A stretch of DNA of 43,508 nucleotides, taken from Bacillota bacterium (GTDB lineage: Bacteria > Bacillota > Clostridia > Saccharofermentanales > DTU023). The notes beneath the pieces were generated by a model. The model was not told where the DNA came from and searched no databases. It was given only the letters and a program-made list of their open reading frames with translations. The stretch spans positions 1 through 43,508 of the forward strand of contig JAMNZB010000003.1 in assembly GCA_023622515.1 (NCBI GenBank). Direction: 5' to 3'. Shown in pieces: positions 1 to 9,292 of this stretch (position 1 is the first letter of the stretch; every line of letters starts with the position of its first letter). The position numbers and the translations under genes were made by a program.

Positions 1-1260
1 ACACCGATTACAACGGATGATATCCTTTTCACCATTGACTACAGCCGCCACCGCGGTAAAGGCGTTTCCAGCTACGAACATATTAACAACGAACCGATAG
101 AGATTACCGTCATTGATGAGAAAACAATCGAATTTGTTCTTCCCATGCCCTATTCCTACTACTTGAGACGTTTGGGCGGCATGACGCTCTATCCCTCCCA
201 TGAATTTGATAACGATCCGGAAAAACTGGATAACAGCAGGTCTAGCTATTACAATTCTACGGATATGGTCAACTCCGGTGCCTTCAAAGTAGAAGCCATC
301 AACCCCGACTCCATCGTCCTTAAGGCCAGAGATGATTACTATCGTGGTAGCCCTCAAGTGCACACCATTATCTTGCGTACCGTCGGCTCCGGAAGCAGCA
401 GAAATATTGCTCTGGAAAATGGTGAAATCTCCTACATGCGTATTACTACTGCAGAAGATTTAGCCAAGTACAGTGAGCATGAGGACTATAATATCGTCTC
501 CGTATCCGAAGACAGAACAAACTACTTGCAAATCAACCCCTACGGCCCTCAGGCAGAATTGCTCTCCAATCCCGATGCCCGTAAAGCCATCATGTATGCC
601 ATTAACCTGGAAGAAATCATTGCTATTGCCTATGGTGATGAAGCTCTGGCTGACCCGGCAAAAAGCATGGTCAACCCCGGTCTCTTCTTCCATGATCCGG
701 ATGTTGAAAACTACCCCTTTGACCTGGAAGAAGCCAAAAAATTAGCGGAATCCTCCGGCTTAAAAGGACAAACTTTGGTTTATGTGTTCAACCGTGACCG
801 GGCCAACATGGAACAAGTCGCTACCGTTGTTCAGCAGCAATTACAACAAATCGGTGTAAATCTTGTTGTTGAAGGCCTTGACTCCAGTACCTTCTTCCCC
901 CGTTTCTTTGCCTTATCCTTTAACAGCGGCCAAGAAGACAGCTGGGACTTAGGAAGCAATGGTTGGGACTCGGAGCGTGGTATGAACGGTGGCCAAACTT
1001 TCAGCTACTTCAACCACAGCAAACGGGCTTGGGGCTACAGTGAAGAGGTTGCCGAAATGGCTGTTGCTGCCCATAGCGCAACAACACCGGAAGAAGGTAA
1101 GGAAATCTATAAAGAAGTCCAAGAGAAGGCTATGGCCGAATACTGGATTCACCCCTTAACCTATACCAACTTCATCATGGTTGCTCAAAAGAACGTAGAG
1201 GGTTTAGATACCACCTTGGTTCCCGAATTTACAGACTGGCTAGCCATTGAAGTCCATTAA
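1..1260 (+). CDS. Peptide ABC transporter substrate-binding protein (C-terminal part, 5' end outside window)
   Basis: The reading frame is open from base 1 to the TAA at 1258-1260, giving 419 residues without the N-terminus, so the gene begins upstream of the window. The sequence has the character of the SBP_bac_5 (DppA/OppA) family: a stretch resembling GAFKVEAINPDSIVLKA followed by DDYYRGSPQVHTI, the usual 'NPDARKAIMYAINLEEI' region, and a C-terminal half with 'QQQLQQIGVNLVVEGLD'. Family members capture peptides outside the membrane and hand them to the DppB/DppC channel. It lies 47 bp upstream of a DppB permease and is probably the binding protein of importer 1. Its signal peptide and lipobox cannot be checked here. 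Substrate specificity cannot be read from the sequence; nickel or other small ligands are also known in this family. Confidence 0.9.
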   Translation, partial: TPITTDDILFTIDYSRHRGKGVSSYEHINNEPIEITVIDEKTIEFVLPMPYSYYLRRLGGMTLYPSHEFDNDPEKLDNSRSSYYNSTDMVNSGAFKVEAINPDSIVLKARDDYYRGSPQVHTIILRTVGSGSSRNIALENGEISYMRITTAEDLAKYSEHEDYNIVSVSEDRTNYLQINPYGPQAELLSNPDARKAIMYAINLEEIIAIAYGDEALADPAKSMVNPGLFFHDPDVENYPFDLEEAKKLAESSGLKGQTLVYVFNRDRANMEQVATVVQQQLQQIGVNLVVEGLDSSTFFPRFFALSFNSGQEDSWDLGSNGWDSERGMNGGQTFSYFNHSKRAWGYSEEVAEMAVAAHSATTPEEGKEIYKEVQEKAMAEYWIHPLTYTNFIMVAQKNVEGLDTTLVPEFTDWLAIEVH

Positions 1261-1307
1261 TTTAGCGCTTAGTTATTAAGTAGATTCTTCCCGGAGGAAA
1301 AGTCACT

Positions 1308-2255
1308 ATGATTCAATATATTGGCCGAAAAGCCGCAGAACTTTTTGTTGTTATGCTTATCATTTCTTTCTTTTCCTTCGGGATTATTTATATCGCCCCC
1401 GGCGATATATCCAACATGTATATCAAGGAGTGGATGACCGATGAGGAAATTGCCATAGTACGCGCAGAACTCGGGGTTGACGAGCCCTTCCTGAAGCAGT
1501 ATGGGAACTGGCTGAAGCATGCCTTGCAGGGGGATTTCGGTAAATCTGCCGCGAATGATCAGCCGGTTATGCCCCAATTGACCAGGAGGCTTCCTTCTAC
1601 TGTACTGCTAATGGGGACATCCAGCCTCTTTGCTTTTCTAGTGGCCATTCCTCTTGGCCTCTGGTCGGGAAGACGCCCTAATTCTGCCCTGGACCGCTTT
1701 GTCAGCGGTTTATCCTATGCCGGTATTTCACTGCCATCTTTCTGGTTTGCCATGATTTTAATTATCATATTTTCCGGCAAACTGGGAATTCTTCCAAGTT
1801 CCGGTATGCATACTGTAGGAAGGACAGATTTTTGGGATGGGCTAAAACATATGATTTTACCGGTTTTAACCTTAAGTATTGGCTCTATTTCCAGTTATAC
1901 CCGCTATATTCGGGCAAACACCATGAAGGAGATGAACGAAGAATACGTTGTAACAGCAAGAGCGAAGGGATTGCGAGAAAACGGAATCCTCAAGAAGCAT
2001 GTCTTAAAAAATACCCTCTTGCCGATTATTACCATTCTGGGTATGAGCCTCCCCTCTCTTTTTACCGGCTCTTTTATTACGGAAACGATCTTTGCCTGGC
2101 CGGGCATAGGTAGTTTTGCCCGTGAAGCCATTGGTAAAAGAGATTTTCCCATTATTATGGCCTATGTTATGATTTCCGGTTCCCTGCTGGTTATCGGCAA
2201 TTTTATTGCCGATGTCCTCTATGCTGCCCTTGACCCGCGAATCCGCAAGGAATAA
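1308..2255 (+). CDS. dppB: Peptide ABC transporter permease, DppB/OppB type (importer 1)
   Basis: This 315-residue protein is one half of the inner-membrane channel of a peptide importer. It has the DppB layout: an N-terminal membrane segment (about residues 9-30), an extracellular stretch of about 70 residues, then five further hydrophobic segments. The cytoplasmic coupling (EAA) loop is visible as EYVVTARAKGLRENGILKKH at about residues 210-230, which docks on the ATPases. It ends with DPRIRKE, the usual DppB ending. The ATG at 1308 is preceded by a strong GGAGG about 10 bases upstream. The next gene starts 17 bp after the stop, so the genes are co-transcribed. Whether it prefers di- or oligopeptides is not determined. 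Confidence 0.93.
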   Translation: MIQYIGRKAAELFVVMLIISFFSFGIIYIAPGDISNMYIKEWMTDEEIAIVRAELGVDEPFLKQYGNWLKHALQGDFGKSAANDQPVMPQLTRRLPSTVLLMGTSSLFAFLVAIPLGLWSGRRPNSALDRFVSGLSYAGISLPSFWFAMILIIIFSGKLGILPSSGMHTVGRTDFWDGLKHMILPVLTLSIGSISSYTRYIRANTMKEMNEEYVVTARAKGLRENGILKKHVLKNTLLPIITILGMSLPSLFTGSFITETIFAWPGIGSFAREAIGKRDFPIIMAYVMISGSLLVIGNFIADVLYAALDPRIRKE

Positions 2256-2272
2256 TTGAAGGAAGTAATCCG

Positions 2273-3196
2273 ATGAAAATGACAACTAAAGAACTTAGTC
2301 CTGCTGCATTCAAGCGAGTGCAAGTCCAGGCAGATAAGATTGTGCAAATGGAAAAACATGGCCGGATAAGGCAGTTTTTCAGACTTTTGAAGAAACGAAA
2401 GTTAACTTGTTTTGTTTTAATTCTACTCCTTATCCTATTGCTGGCTTGTATTTTTGCCCCTTTGATTAGCCCCTACGACCCCAACGCTATTGATGCGACA
2501 AACCGCTTGCAGGCTCCGTCAAAGGCCCATCCTTTTGGTACGGATGAATATGGGCGGGATTATTTCACCAGGGCTTTATATGGTGGCCGGGTGTCTCTCT
2601 TAGTTGGTTTTGCCACCATGCTGGTGACTACCTTTGTTGGTGTAACCATCGGGCTTGTCTCCGGTTACTTAGGTGGGCTAGTGGATACCCTCTTGATGCG
2701 ATTTACCGATATTTTTCTGGCTCTGCCAAGTATGCTGCTGATGATTGTGCTCAACACCCTGCTTTCTCCGAGCCTACCCACCTTAATCGCTACTTTAAGC
2801 CTTTTTTCTTGGGCTCGTGTAGCCCGGATTACCCGAGCGGAAACAATGGGAGTTAAAAATCGAGATTTTGTCATAGCCTCAAAAAAACTGGGGGCCAGTA
2901 ATATTTCCCTCTTGTTTGGCCATATTTTGCCCAATATCAGCGGACCTATTATCGTTGCAGCAAGCTTGGGGATTGCCGGTGCCATTTTATCCGAGTCCTC
3001 TTTGTCTTTTATTGGTCTAGGCGTGCAGATTCCCCACGCTTCTTGGGGTTCGATGCTGCAAAATGCCCAAACAAAAATCCTGGATGCGCCTTTGATGGCA
3101 GTCTATCCCGGTCTTTTAATCTTTATTACGGTTTTAGGCTTTAATTTACTGGGCGATGTGCTCCGTGCGGTTATCGCACCCAAACAGGAGGCTTAA
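2273..3196 (+). CDS. dppC: Peptide ABC transporter permease, DppC/OppC type (importer 1)
   Basis: This 307-residue protein is the second channel subunit. It begins with a cytoplasmic tail of about 40 residues rich in Lys/Arg, then a membrane segment, then the family stretch HPFGTDEYGRDYFTRALYGG typical of DppC/OppC (OppC_N plus BPD_transp_1 domains). The EAA coupling loop is RDFVIASKKLGASNISLL. It ends in LLGDVLRAVIAPKQEA, close to the family ending LGDGLRDALDP. An AAGGAAG ribosome site precedes the ATG at 2273; an in-frame ATG at 2279 is an alternative. Its stop codon overlaps the start of the next gene by one base (TAATG), a sign of translational coupling with the ATPase gene. Confidence 0.93.
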   Translation: MKMTTKELSPAAFKRVQVQADKIVQMEKHGRIRQFFRLLKKRKLTCFVLILLLILLLACIFAPLISPYDPNAIDATNRLQAPSKAHPFGTDEYGRDYFTRALYGGRVSLLVGFATMLVTTFVGVTIGLVSGYLGGLVDTLLMRFTDIFLALPSMLLMIVLNTLLSPSLPTLIATLSLFSWARVARITRAETMGVKNRDFVIASKKLGASNISLLFGHILPNISGPIIVAASLGIAGAILSESSLSFIGLGVQIPHASWGSMLQNAQTKILDAPLMAVYPGLLIFITVLGFNLLGDVLRAVIAPKQEA

Positions 3197-4206
3197 TGAT
3201 GACTTTACTGAATGTAGAAAATCTAACCATTTCTTTTCACACCGACCGGGGCCTTGTCCAGGCTGTACGTAATATTTCTTTTGAGCTGCGGCGTGGTCAA
3301 ATTGTTTGCATTGTCGGTGAATCAGGCTGTGGTAAGTCGGTAAGCGCAAAGTCGCTCATGGGTTTAATTCAAGCCCCTGGTGTCATTCATCCGGAAAGCA
3401 AAATTCTCTTCGAGGGAAAGAATATCCTGGATTTTTCTGATGATGAATGGTGCGATTATCGCGGGAAAGACTGTACTATGGTCTTTCAGGATGCTTTGAC
3501 GGCCCTAAATCCGACCTTAAAAGTGGGCCGGCAAATTGCGGAAAATCTGCTGATTCATTATCCCGATACGAGCAAGCAAGAATGCGAGCGGAGAGTCATC
3601 GACATCTTAGAAAAAGTAGGTATCCAAAATCCGGAGCTGAATAAAGAAAAATATCCCCACCAACTTTCCGGCGGTATGCGCCAGCGAGTTATGATTGCCA
3701 TGGCTATGATTACAGAACCGGATATCATGATTGCTGACGAAGCGACAACAGCACTTGATGTTACCATCCAAATACAAATTCTCAATCTCATGAAGCAATT
3801 GCAAGGGGAACGCAACATGAGTATTGTCCTGATTACCCATAACTTTGGTGTCGTTGCTGAGATTGCGGACTATATTATCGTTATGTATGCCGGAAAAATT
3901 ATGGAAAAGGGCAGTGTCTTTGATATTTTTTACCATACCCGCCACCCTTATACTTGGGCCCTTTTGAATTCTGTTCCGAGAATTGACTTGAACCGTGAGG
4001 AAAAGTTGGAATTTATTAGCGGCAAGCCTCCTAGCTTAATAGGCATTGGTGACGGTTGCCCCTTCTTCCGCCGCTGCCGTTTCGCTATGGCTGTTTGTGA
4101 ACACCATATGCCGGAAGAATATGAAATCAGCGAAGGACACTCGACCTTTTGTTGGCTGGAGCATCCGCAAAGCGACAAGACGGGTGTTCCCTATTTTGAG
4201 GTGTAA
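3196..4206 (+). CDS. dppD: Peptide ABC transporter ATP-binding protein, DppD/OppD type (importer 1)
   Basis: This 336-residue ATPase powers importer 1. Visible motifs are Walker A GESGCGKS (residues 41-48), signature LSGGMRQR (157-164), Walker B IMIADEATTALD (about 177-188) and the H-loop LITHNFG. The C-terminal oligopeptide-transporter domain carries four cysteines in the arrangement C-x5-C-x6-C then a later C (GCPFFRRC, AVCEHH, FCWLEH). Family knowledge: cysteines at these places in DppD-type ATPases have been reported to hold a [4Fe-4S] cluster. The start could be either of two consecutive ATG codons (3196 or 3199); GGAGG just upstream serves both. DppF follows after 2 bp. Confidence 0.94.
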   Translation: MMTLLNVENLTISFHTDRGLVQAVRNISFELRRGQIVCIVGESGCGKSVSAKSLMGLIQAPGVIHPESKILFEGKNILDFSDDEWCDYRGKDCTMVFQDALTALNPTLKVGRQIAENLLIHYPDTSKQECERRVIDILEKVGIQNPELNKEKYPHQLSGGMRQRVMIAMAMITEPDIMIADEATTALDVTIQIQILNLMKQLQGERNMSIVLITHNFGVVAEIADYIIVMYAGKIMEKGSVFDIFYHTRHPYTWALLNSVPRIDLNREEKLEFISGKPPSLIGIGDGCPFFRRCRFAMAVCEHHMPEEYEISEGHSTFCWLEHPQSDKTGVPYFEV

Positions 4207-4208
4207 GT

Positions 4209-5168
4209 ATGCAAAAAAAGAAAATAACCTATGAAGTAAATAACGTATGTAAATATTTCACCTCGAAAAGGCACACGGTGAAAGCGGTAGACAATGTTTC
4301 TTTCAGCATCCGGCAGGGAGAAACCTTCGGTATTGTCGGGGAGTCCGGTTGTGGCAAGACAAGCTTGGGGAAAACCATGATGGGTATTTTGCCGATTGAA
4401 TCCGGGGAGGTTCTCTTTAATGGTCAGAATGTCCACCGCCTGTCAAAAAAAGAAAACCTCGCTTTTTGTAAAAAAGCCCAGATGGTATTCCAGGACCCCT
4501 ATGCCTCCTTAGACCCCACCAAGCAAATTCTTGATATTATCGGCGAGGGTTTGCGTATCCATGCTAAAAATATCAGCCGTAAGGAGAGGGAAGAGAAGGT
4601 CTACCAGTTGATTAACACCGTGGGCTTGAATTCAGAGCATGCCCTGCGCTACCCCCACGAGTTTTCCGGTGGTGAGCGCCAGCGTATAGGCATTGCCAGG
4701 GCCCTGGCGGTAGATCCGGAATTTTTACTTTGTGACGAGCCGGTGTCCGCCCTTGACGTATCCATTCAAGCACAAATTATCAATTTGCTGTCTGAGCTGA
4801 AGGCAGCCCGTCAGCTAACCATGCTTTTTATATCCCATGACCTGTCCATGGTAAAGTACATTGCCGACAGGGTTGGTGTCATGTATCTGGGCAATCTGGT
4901 TGAAGTATGTGACTGCGAGACCCTATATCGCGCTCACAAGCACCCCTATACGAAGGTCCTCATCTCATCGATACCGATTCCTGACCCGCAAAAGGCCCAG
5001 GAGAGAGACCATTCTGCTGTTATTGGGGAAGCCTCACTTAGCCAAATGCAAGAGTCCTGCCATTTCTATAGTCGCTGTATAAACAGGATGGATATTTGTA
5101 AAGAAAAAATACCGGCTCTGCGTGAAGTTGAACCGGGGCATTTGGTGGCTTGCCACTTGTATGACTAA
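4209..5168 (+). CDS. dppF: Peptide ABC transporter ATP-binding protein, DppF/OppF type (importer 1)
   Basis: This 319-residue ATPase is the partner of the preceding DppD. Walker A is GESGCGKTS at about residues 44-52, the signature is [15 protein letters not shown] (about 155-169), and Walker B is [14 protein letters not shown], the form usual in OppF/DppF. The C-terminal extension has [15 protein letters not shown] and VACHLYD, the same four-cysteine pattern as in the neighbouring ATPases. The ribosome site GAGGTG overlaps the end of dppD, only 2 bp away, so the two ATPases should be made in equal amounts. It completes importer 1 together with the binding protein and two permeases upstream. 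Confidence 0.94.
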   Translation: MQKKKITYEVNNVCKYFTSKRHTVKAVDNVSFSIRQGETFGIVGESGCGKTSLGKTMMGILPIESGEVLFNGQNVHRLSKKENLAFCKKAQMVFQDPYASLDPTKQILDIIGEGLRIHAKNISRKEREEKVYQLINTVGLNSEHALRYPHEFSGGERQRIGIARALAVDPEFLLCDEPVSALDVSIQAQIINLLSELKAARQLTMLFISHDLSMVKYIADRVGVMYLGNLVEVCDCETLYRAHKHPYTKVLISSIPIPDPQKAQERDHSAVIGEASLSQMQESCHFYSRCINRMDICKEKIPALREVEPGHLVACHLYD

Positions 5169-5188
5169 GGCCGCTAAACTGTGCCTTA
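5166..5188 (+). repeat. Small hairpin between dppF-1 and the reductase gene
   Basis: TAAGGC at 5166-5171 is the inverted complement of GCCTTA at 5183-5188, with an 11-base loop. It overlaps the dppF stop codon. A run of A rather than T follows on the plus strand, so it is not a standard terminator. It may be an mRNA processing or stability element between the two halves of the operon, but this is only inference. Confidence 0.35.
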
Positions 5189-5229
5189 AAAATATTAGCG
5201 ATAAATATTACACATGAGGGAGAAAGTTA

Positions 5230-6387
5230 GTGAATATTGAATTACCGAAAAATTTTGTTTCCTATGAAGAAGGCAAAAAGCGCGGCTTTATGCGCATGAA
5301 AGAGTTGAAAGAACAAGGGGCCAAGGTAGTTGGAAATTTTTGTTCTTTTGTCCCCATAGAGATTATCCGTGCCGGCGGTCTTGTTCCCGTTGGCCTTTGC
5401 TCTTTTGATGAGACCACGATACCGGCTGCAGAACTTCACCTGCCCAGGAACCTCTGTCCCTTGATTAAAGCAAGCTATGGCTATGCTCTGACCGATACCT
5501 GCCCCTACTTTTATTTTTCCGACCTGGTTGTTGGAGAAACAACCTGTGACGGTAAGCGCAAAATGTTTGAGCTCATGAACGATATTAAGCCGACCTATGT
5601 TATGCAGCTGCCCCACGCCCGAACAGATGTAGCTCTACAAGAATGGCGGGGGGAAATTATTCGCTTTAAGGAAAAGTTGGAAGAGTTTTTCGATATCAGT
5701 ATTTCCGAGGAGGCCATCCGTGAGCAGATTGCCCTGAAAAACAAGGAACGGGAGGCTACCAAAGCTTATCTTGAACTTGGTAAATTGAATCCGGTACCGA
5801 TTAGTGGTTACGAGCGGAGCACACTTATTGATAGCGGAAGTTACTCCTTTAGCTTAGAAGACCGTATCCAAAGAGTTATCGACCGTACCCAGGAAGTTTT
5901 AGAAGATTATGAAAAGCGTAAGGAAAGCCTGGAAAAAGACCGGCCTCGTATTATTATTACCGGTTGCCCCTATGCGGGAGTGCGCGAAAAAATCTTAGGC
6001 AGGCTGGATGAATTAGGGGCCGATATTGTTGGCTTTGATACCTGTAACGGGATTCGTGAGAAGGTAGAGCAAGTCGATGAAAACGAGCCGGATATCTACT
6101 TAGCTATGGCGAGAAAATATCTTAATATCAACTGTTCCGTCATGAGTCCTAATGAAAGCCGTATTGACTTTCTGGAGAAAATGATTGATGAGTATGAGGC
6201 GGACGGGGTTGTGGAGGTAATATTACAAGCATGCCATACCTACAACGTAGAGTCCTACTATGTTAAGAAGATGGTTAGCGAGAAGAAAGGTAAAGCCTAT
6301 ATCAATATTGAAACAGACTACTCCCAATCTGATTCCGGGCAAATTAGTACAAGATTGGCTGCCTTTATGGAAACAATTTCCCTCTAG
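5230..6387 (+). CDS. Double-cubane-cluster-type reductase, 2-hydroxyacyl-CoA dehydratase (HgdB/YjiM) superfamily
   Basis: This 385-residue protein matches the single-subunit members of the 2-hydroxyacyl-CoA dehydratase D-component family (double-cubane cluster protein, E. coli YjiM type). It has the family's N-terminal half with cysteines at C38, C57, C76, C91 and C106 (TTCDGKRKMFELM is the most typical stretch) and the second half with C246 (GCPYAG), C272 (DTCNG) and C335 (QACHTYN). Family members bind [4Fe-4S] or double-cubane [8Fe-9S] clusters and perform ATP-driven low-potential reductions with a separate BadF/HgdC-type activator. No activator is present in this window. The start is a GTG at 5230 preceded by GAGGGAG. 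The gene lies between two peptide importers and is probably co-transcribed with them; its substrate is unknown. Confidence 0.85.
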   Translation: MNIELPKNFVSYEEGKKRGFMRMKELKEQGAKVVGNFCSFVPIEIIRAGGLVPVGLCSFDETTIPAAELHLPRNLCPLIKASYGYALTDTCPYFYFSDLVVGETTCDGKRKMFELMNDIKPTYVMQLPHARTDVALQEWRGEIIRFKEKLEEFFDISISEEAIREQIALKNKEREATKAYLELGKLNPVPISGYERSTLIDSGSYSFSLEDRIQRVIDRTQEVLEDYEKRKESLEKDRPRIIITGCPYAGVREKILGRLDELGADIVGFDTCNGIREKVEQVDENEPDIYLAMARKYLNINCSVMSPNESRIDFLEKMIDEYEADGVVEVILQACHTYNVESYYVKKMVSEKKGKAYINIETDYSQSDSGQISTRLAAFMETISL

Positions 6388-6401
6388 GAAAGAGAGGTCT
6401 T

Positions 6402-7334
6402 ATGTTTTTATATATTGCTAAACGATGTCTTTACGCCGTTATCAGCTTATTCTTGATTATTACAATTACTTTCTTTTTGATTCGGATTATTCCGGGTAAC
6501 CCTCTGGAAGCAATGACGGAGCAATTACCGGAAAAGGTTCGGGAAAATGTATTTGAACAGTATGGCTATAATCAGCCTTTGCCGGTGCAATATTATAAAT
6601 TTTGGGAGCAATTGTTAACGGAAGGTGATTTAGGGGAGTCGCTTAAATACCGAGGTAGAAAGGTGACGAATACAATCACGGAGTATGCTCCGATTTCCGG
6701 ACAGCTTGGTGCACAAGCCCTTTTTGTCGGGGTTATTATCGGGGTTACTTTGGGCTATATTGCGGCCTTTTCCCAAGGTCGTCTTCCGGACTATCTGGTT
6801 ATGACCATTGCTATCTTGGGGGTGTCTGTGCCAAACTTTGTTCTGGCCTCCCTCTTGCAGTACTTTTTGGCGATTAAAGGGGGCCATTTCCCGATTACGG
6901 GCTGGTCGAGCTTTGCCCACACGATTTTGCCGACCTTGGCCCTATCTTTTAGTTCTGTTGCCAAATACGCCCGATATATGCGGGCTAATTGTCTTGATGT
7001 CATTAACCAAGACTATATTCTTACGGCAAGGGCTAAGGGAGCTTCGGGTTTCCGAGTTTGGCGGAAGCATATTTTCCGCAACTCCATCTTGCCGATTATC
7101 ACTTTAATTGGACCGCAAATAGCTTTGATGTTTGGCGGCTCCTTTGTTATTGAGAAGATATTTGCCATTCCCGGCCTCGGTTCCTACTTCGTTTCTTCGG
7201 TCACAACCAGGGACTACCCCATGATTATGGGGCAGACTATTTTCCTTGCTGCCCTCTATATCCTTTCACTTCTGGTGGTCGATATTGTATACGGCTTAGT
7301 TGATCCGAGAATTCGTATTGCAAAAGAATCGTGA
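6402..7334 (+). CDS. dppB: Peptide ABC transporter permease, DppB/OppB type (importer 2)
   Basis: This 310-residue permease is the first gene of a second complete channel/ATPase set. It shows an N-terminal membrane helix, a stretch of about 70 residues outside the membrane, five more helices, and the EAA coupling loop DYILTARAKGASGFRVWRKH. It ends VDPRIRIAKES. It begins 14 bp after the reductase gene with an AGAGAGG ribosome site, so the reductase and importer 2 are one transcription unit. Compared with the importer 1 permease the middle of the protein is clearly different, so these are paralogous systems rather than a recent copy. Confidence 0.93.
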   Translation: MFLYIAKRCLYAVISLFLIITITFFLIRIIPGNPLEAMTEQLPEKVRENVFEQYGYNQPLPVQYYKFWEQLLTEGDLGESLKYRGRKVTNTITEYAPISGQLGAQALFVGVIIGVTLGYIAAFSQGRLPDYLVMTIAILGVSVPNFVLASLLQYFLAIKGGHFPITGWSSFAHTILPTLALSFSSVAKYARYMRANCLDVINQDYILTARAKGASGFRVWRKHIFRNSILPIITLIGPQIALMFGGSFVIEKIFAIPGLGSYFVSSVTTRDYPMIMGQTIFLAALYILSLLVVDIVYGLVDPRIRIAKES

Positions 7335-7341
7335 GGTGTCC

Positions 7342-8262
7342 ATGTCTTATCAAGTACAAAAAGAAGATTTTGTTTTTTTAGATCAAAGAGAAAATAAAGA
7401 ATTTGAAAGCATGCGCCCCAGTATCACCTACTGGCAGGATGCGAAAAGAAGACTATTCAAAAATAAGGTGGCGGTATTTTCTCTAATTTTGCTGACTCTG
7501 ATTATTTTATTGTGTGTTTTTGTTCCCGTTTTTTCCCCTTATGAATATGAGGTTGGGGACCTGACCATCAAGAATCAAAGGCCGTCAGCAGAGCATTGGT
7601 TCGGGACTGACAAACTGGGGCGGGATATTTTTACCCGGGTCTTTATTGGTGGGCGAGTTTCTCTTATTGTCGGTTTTGTCGGCGCCTTTATTGATGTGGC
7701 AATTGGCCTCACCTATGGTGGTATTTCCGCCTACTTCGGCGGTAAAGTCGATACCATTATGATGCGTATTATCGAGGTCTTAAACAGCATCCCTTATTTG
7801 GTCCAAGTCATCTTGATTTCTCTTATTCTGGGCCAGGGAATCCTGCCGCTTATTGTTGCTATGACCCTAACCGGTTGGTGCTTTACAGCACGGCTGGTGC
7901 GGGGACAAATCTTGCAGATTAAGTCAGCGGATTATGTTTTGGCTTCAAAGGCTCTTGGCACCAGCCCGGCAAAAATTATTGCCAAACATATGATTCCTAA
8001 TACGATTGGGGTCGTCATTGTGGCTATTACCTTTGATATCCCTTCCTTTATCTTTGGGGAAGCTTTTTTATCCTACATTGGTTTAGGTATTCAGTCCCCT
8101 ATGACCAGTTGGGGTTCTCTAGCTTCTTCGGCCCAAACGACGATGACCTTTTATCCCTATCAGTTGTTCTTTCCGGCCCTCCTGATTAGTTTGACCATGT
8201 TGTCCTTCCAGCTTTTGGGAGATGGCTTACGTGATGCGCTGGATCCCAGTATGAGAGTGTAG
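7342..8262 (+). CDS. dppC: Peptide ABC transporter permease, DppC/OppC type (importer 2)
   Basis: This 306-residue protein is the second permease of importer 2. A cytoplasmic N-terminal region of about 45 residues precedes the first helix; the family stretch HWFGTDKLGRDIFTRVFIGG follows, then the EAA loop DYVLASKALGTSPAKIIAKH and the ending LLGDGLRDALDPSMRV. I place the start at the ATG at 7342, which has GAGGTG in front. A longer reading from a TTG at 7300 would overlap the upstream permease by 35 bp and adds 14 residues with no family match. The gene follows dppB-2 by 7 bp. Confidence 0.92.
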   Translation: MSYQVQKEDFVFLDQRENKEFESMRPSITYWQDAKRRLFKNKVAVFSLILLTLIILLCVFVPVFSPYEYEVGDLTIKNQRPSAEHWFGTDKLGRDIFTRVFIGGRVSLIVGFVGAFIDVAIGLTYGGISAYFGGKVDTIMMRIIEVLNSIPYLVQVILISLILGQGILPLIVAMTLTGWCFTARLVRGQILQIKSADYVLASKALGTSPAKIIAKHMIPNTIGVVIVAITFDIPSFIFGEAFLSYIGLGIQSPMTSWGSLASSAQTTMTFYPYQLFFPALLISLTMLSFQLLGDGLRDALDPSMRV

Positions 8263-8270
8263 GTGGAGAT

Positions 8271-9278
8271 ATGACCCTTTTAGAAGTAAGAAATTTAGCG
8301 GTATCCTTCCATACCTATGCCGGAAAAATTCAGGCTGTCCGTGACGTAAGCTTTTCTTTAGAAGCCGGCGAAACCTTGGTGGTTGTTGGCGAATCCGGCT
8401 GTGGTAAGTCGGTTATGTCGAAATCGCTGGTCCACTTATTACCAAAGCGTATTTCAGAAATTAGTCCGGAAGCAGAAATCCTGTTTGAAGGAAAAAATAT
8501 TGCCCACTACTCAGAAAGGCAGATGCAGAAAATACGAGGAAAAGAGATTGCCCTAATCTTTCAGGATCCGATGACCTATCTTAATCCTACGATGAAGGTG
8601 GGCAACCAAATTGCTGAAAGCATTATTATCCATGAGGGGGTATCCAGGCGAGAAGCGATTCATAAAGCCATAGAGCTCTTGCAATTGGTACGTATCCCTG
8701 AGCCTGAAAAACGGGTATTCCAATATCCCCATGAGTTTAGTGGCGGCATGAGGCAGAGGGTAGTTATAGCTATAGCCCTCGCCTGTGAACCGAAACTGCT
8801 CATTGCTGACGAGCCGACAACGGCCCTTGACGTGACAACCCAAGCGGACATTATGGACCTCTTACTGGAAATTCAAAAAGTACGTAATACGGCAATCATG
8901 CTGATTACACACGATTTAGGTCTGGCGGCGGAAGTTGCTGATAGGATTCAGGTGATGTATGCCGGTCAGCTGGTTGAGAAGGGGAGCAAGGAGGATATTT
9001 TCCGGCGGGCAAGGCACCCCTATACCAACTGCTTACTCCGCTCCATTCCCACCATGGAGGATGAGCGGGGGGATTTATACTCGCTTAGAGGGAAGCCCCC
9101 TGATTTGCTGAATCCTCCTACTGCCTGTGCCTTTTCTGACCGCTGCGATTATGCGATGCCTATTTGCCGCAAACAGCTGCCGGAGTTCTTTTCTGTAGCT
9201 AGTGGACACCGGTCGCGCTGCTGGCTGGAGCATGAGTTTGCCCCAAGCGTTCCTTGGATAAGCCGGGCTAAAAAGTAA
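8271..9278 (+). CDS. dppD: Peptide ABC transporter ATP-binding protein, DppD/OppD type (importer 2)
   Basis: This 335-residue ATPase has Walker A GESGCGKS (residues 40-47), signature FSGGMRQRV, Walker B LLIADEPTTALDV and the H-loop LITHDLG. Its C-terminal oligopeptide domain carries the cysteine pattern TACAFSDRC, PICRKQ and SRCWLEH, as in the other three ATPases of this operon. The ATG at 8271 follows GGTGGAG and lies 8 bp after dppC-2. It is expected to form a heterodimer with the DppF encoded next. Confidence 0.94.
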   Translation: MTLLEVRNLAVSFHTYAGKIQAVRDVSFSLEAGETLVVVGESGCGKSVMSKSLVHLLPKRISEISPEAEILFEGKNIAHYSERQMQKIRGKEIALIFQDPMTYLNPTMKVGNQIAESIIIHEGVSRREAIHKAIELLQLVRIPEPEKRVFQYPHEFSGGMRQRVVIAIALACEPKLLIADEPTTALDVTTQADIMDLLLEIQKVRNTAIMLITHDLGLAAEVADRIQVMYAGQLVEKGSKEDIFRRARHPYTNCLLRSIPTMEDERGDLYSLRGKPPDLLNPPTACAFSDRCDYAMPICRKQLPEFFSVASGHRSRCWLEHEFAPSVPWISRAKK

Positions 9279-9292
9279 GGAGTAAGGCAAAA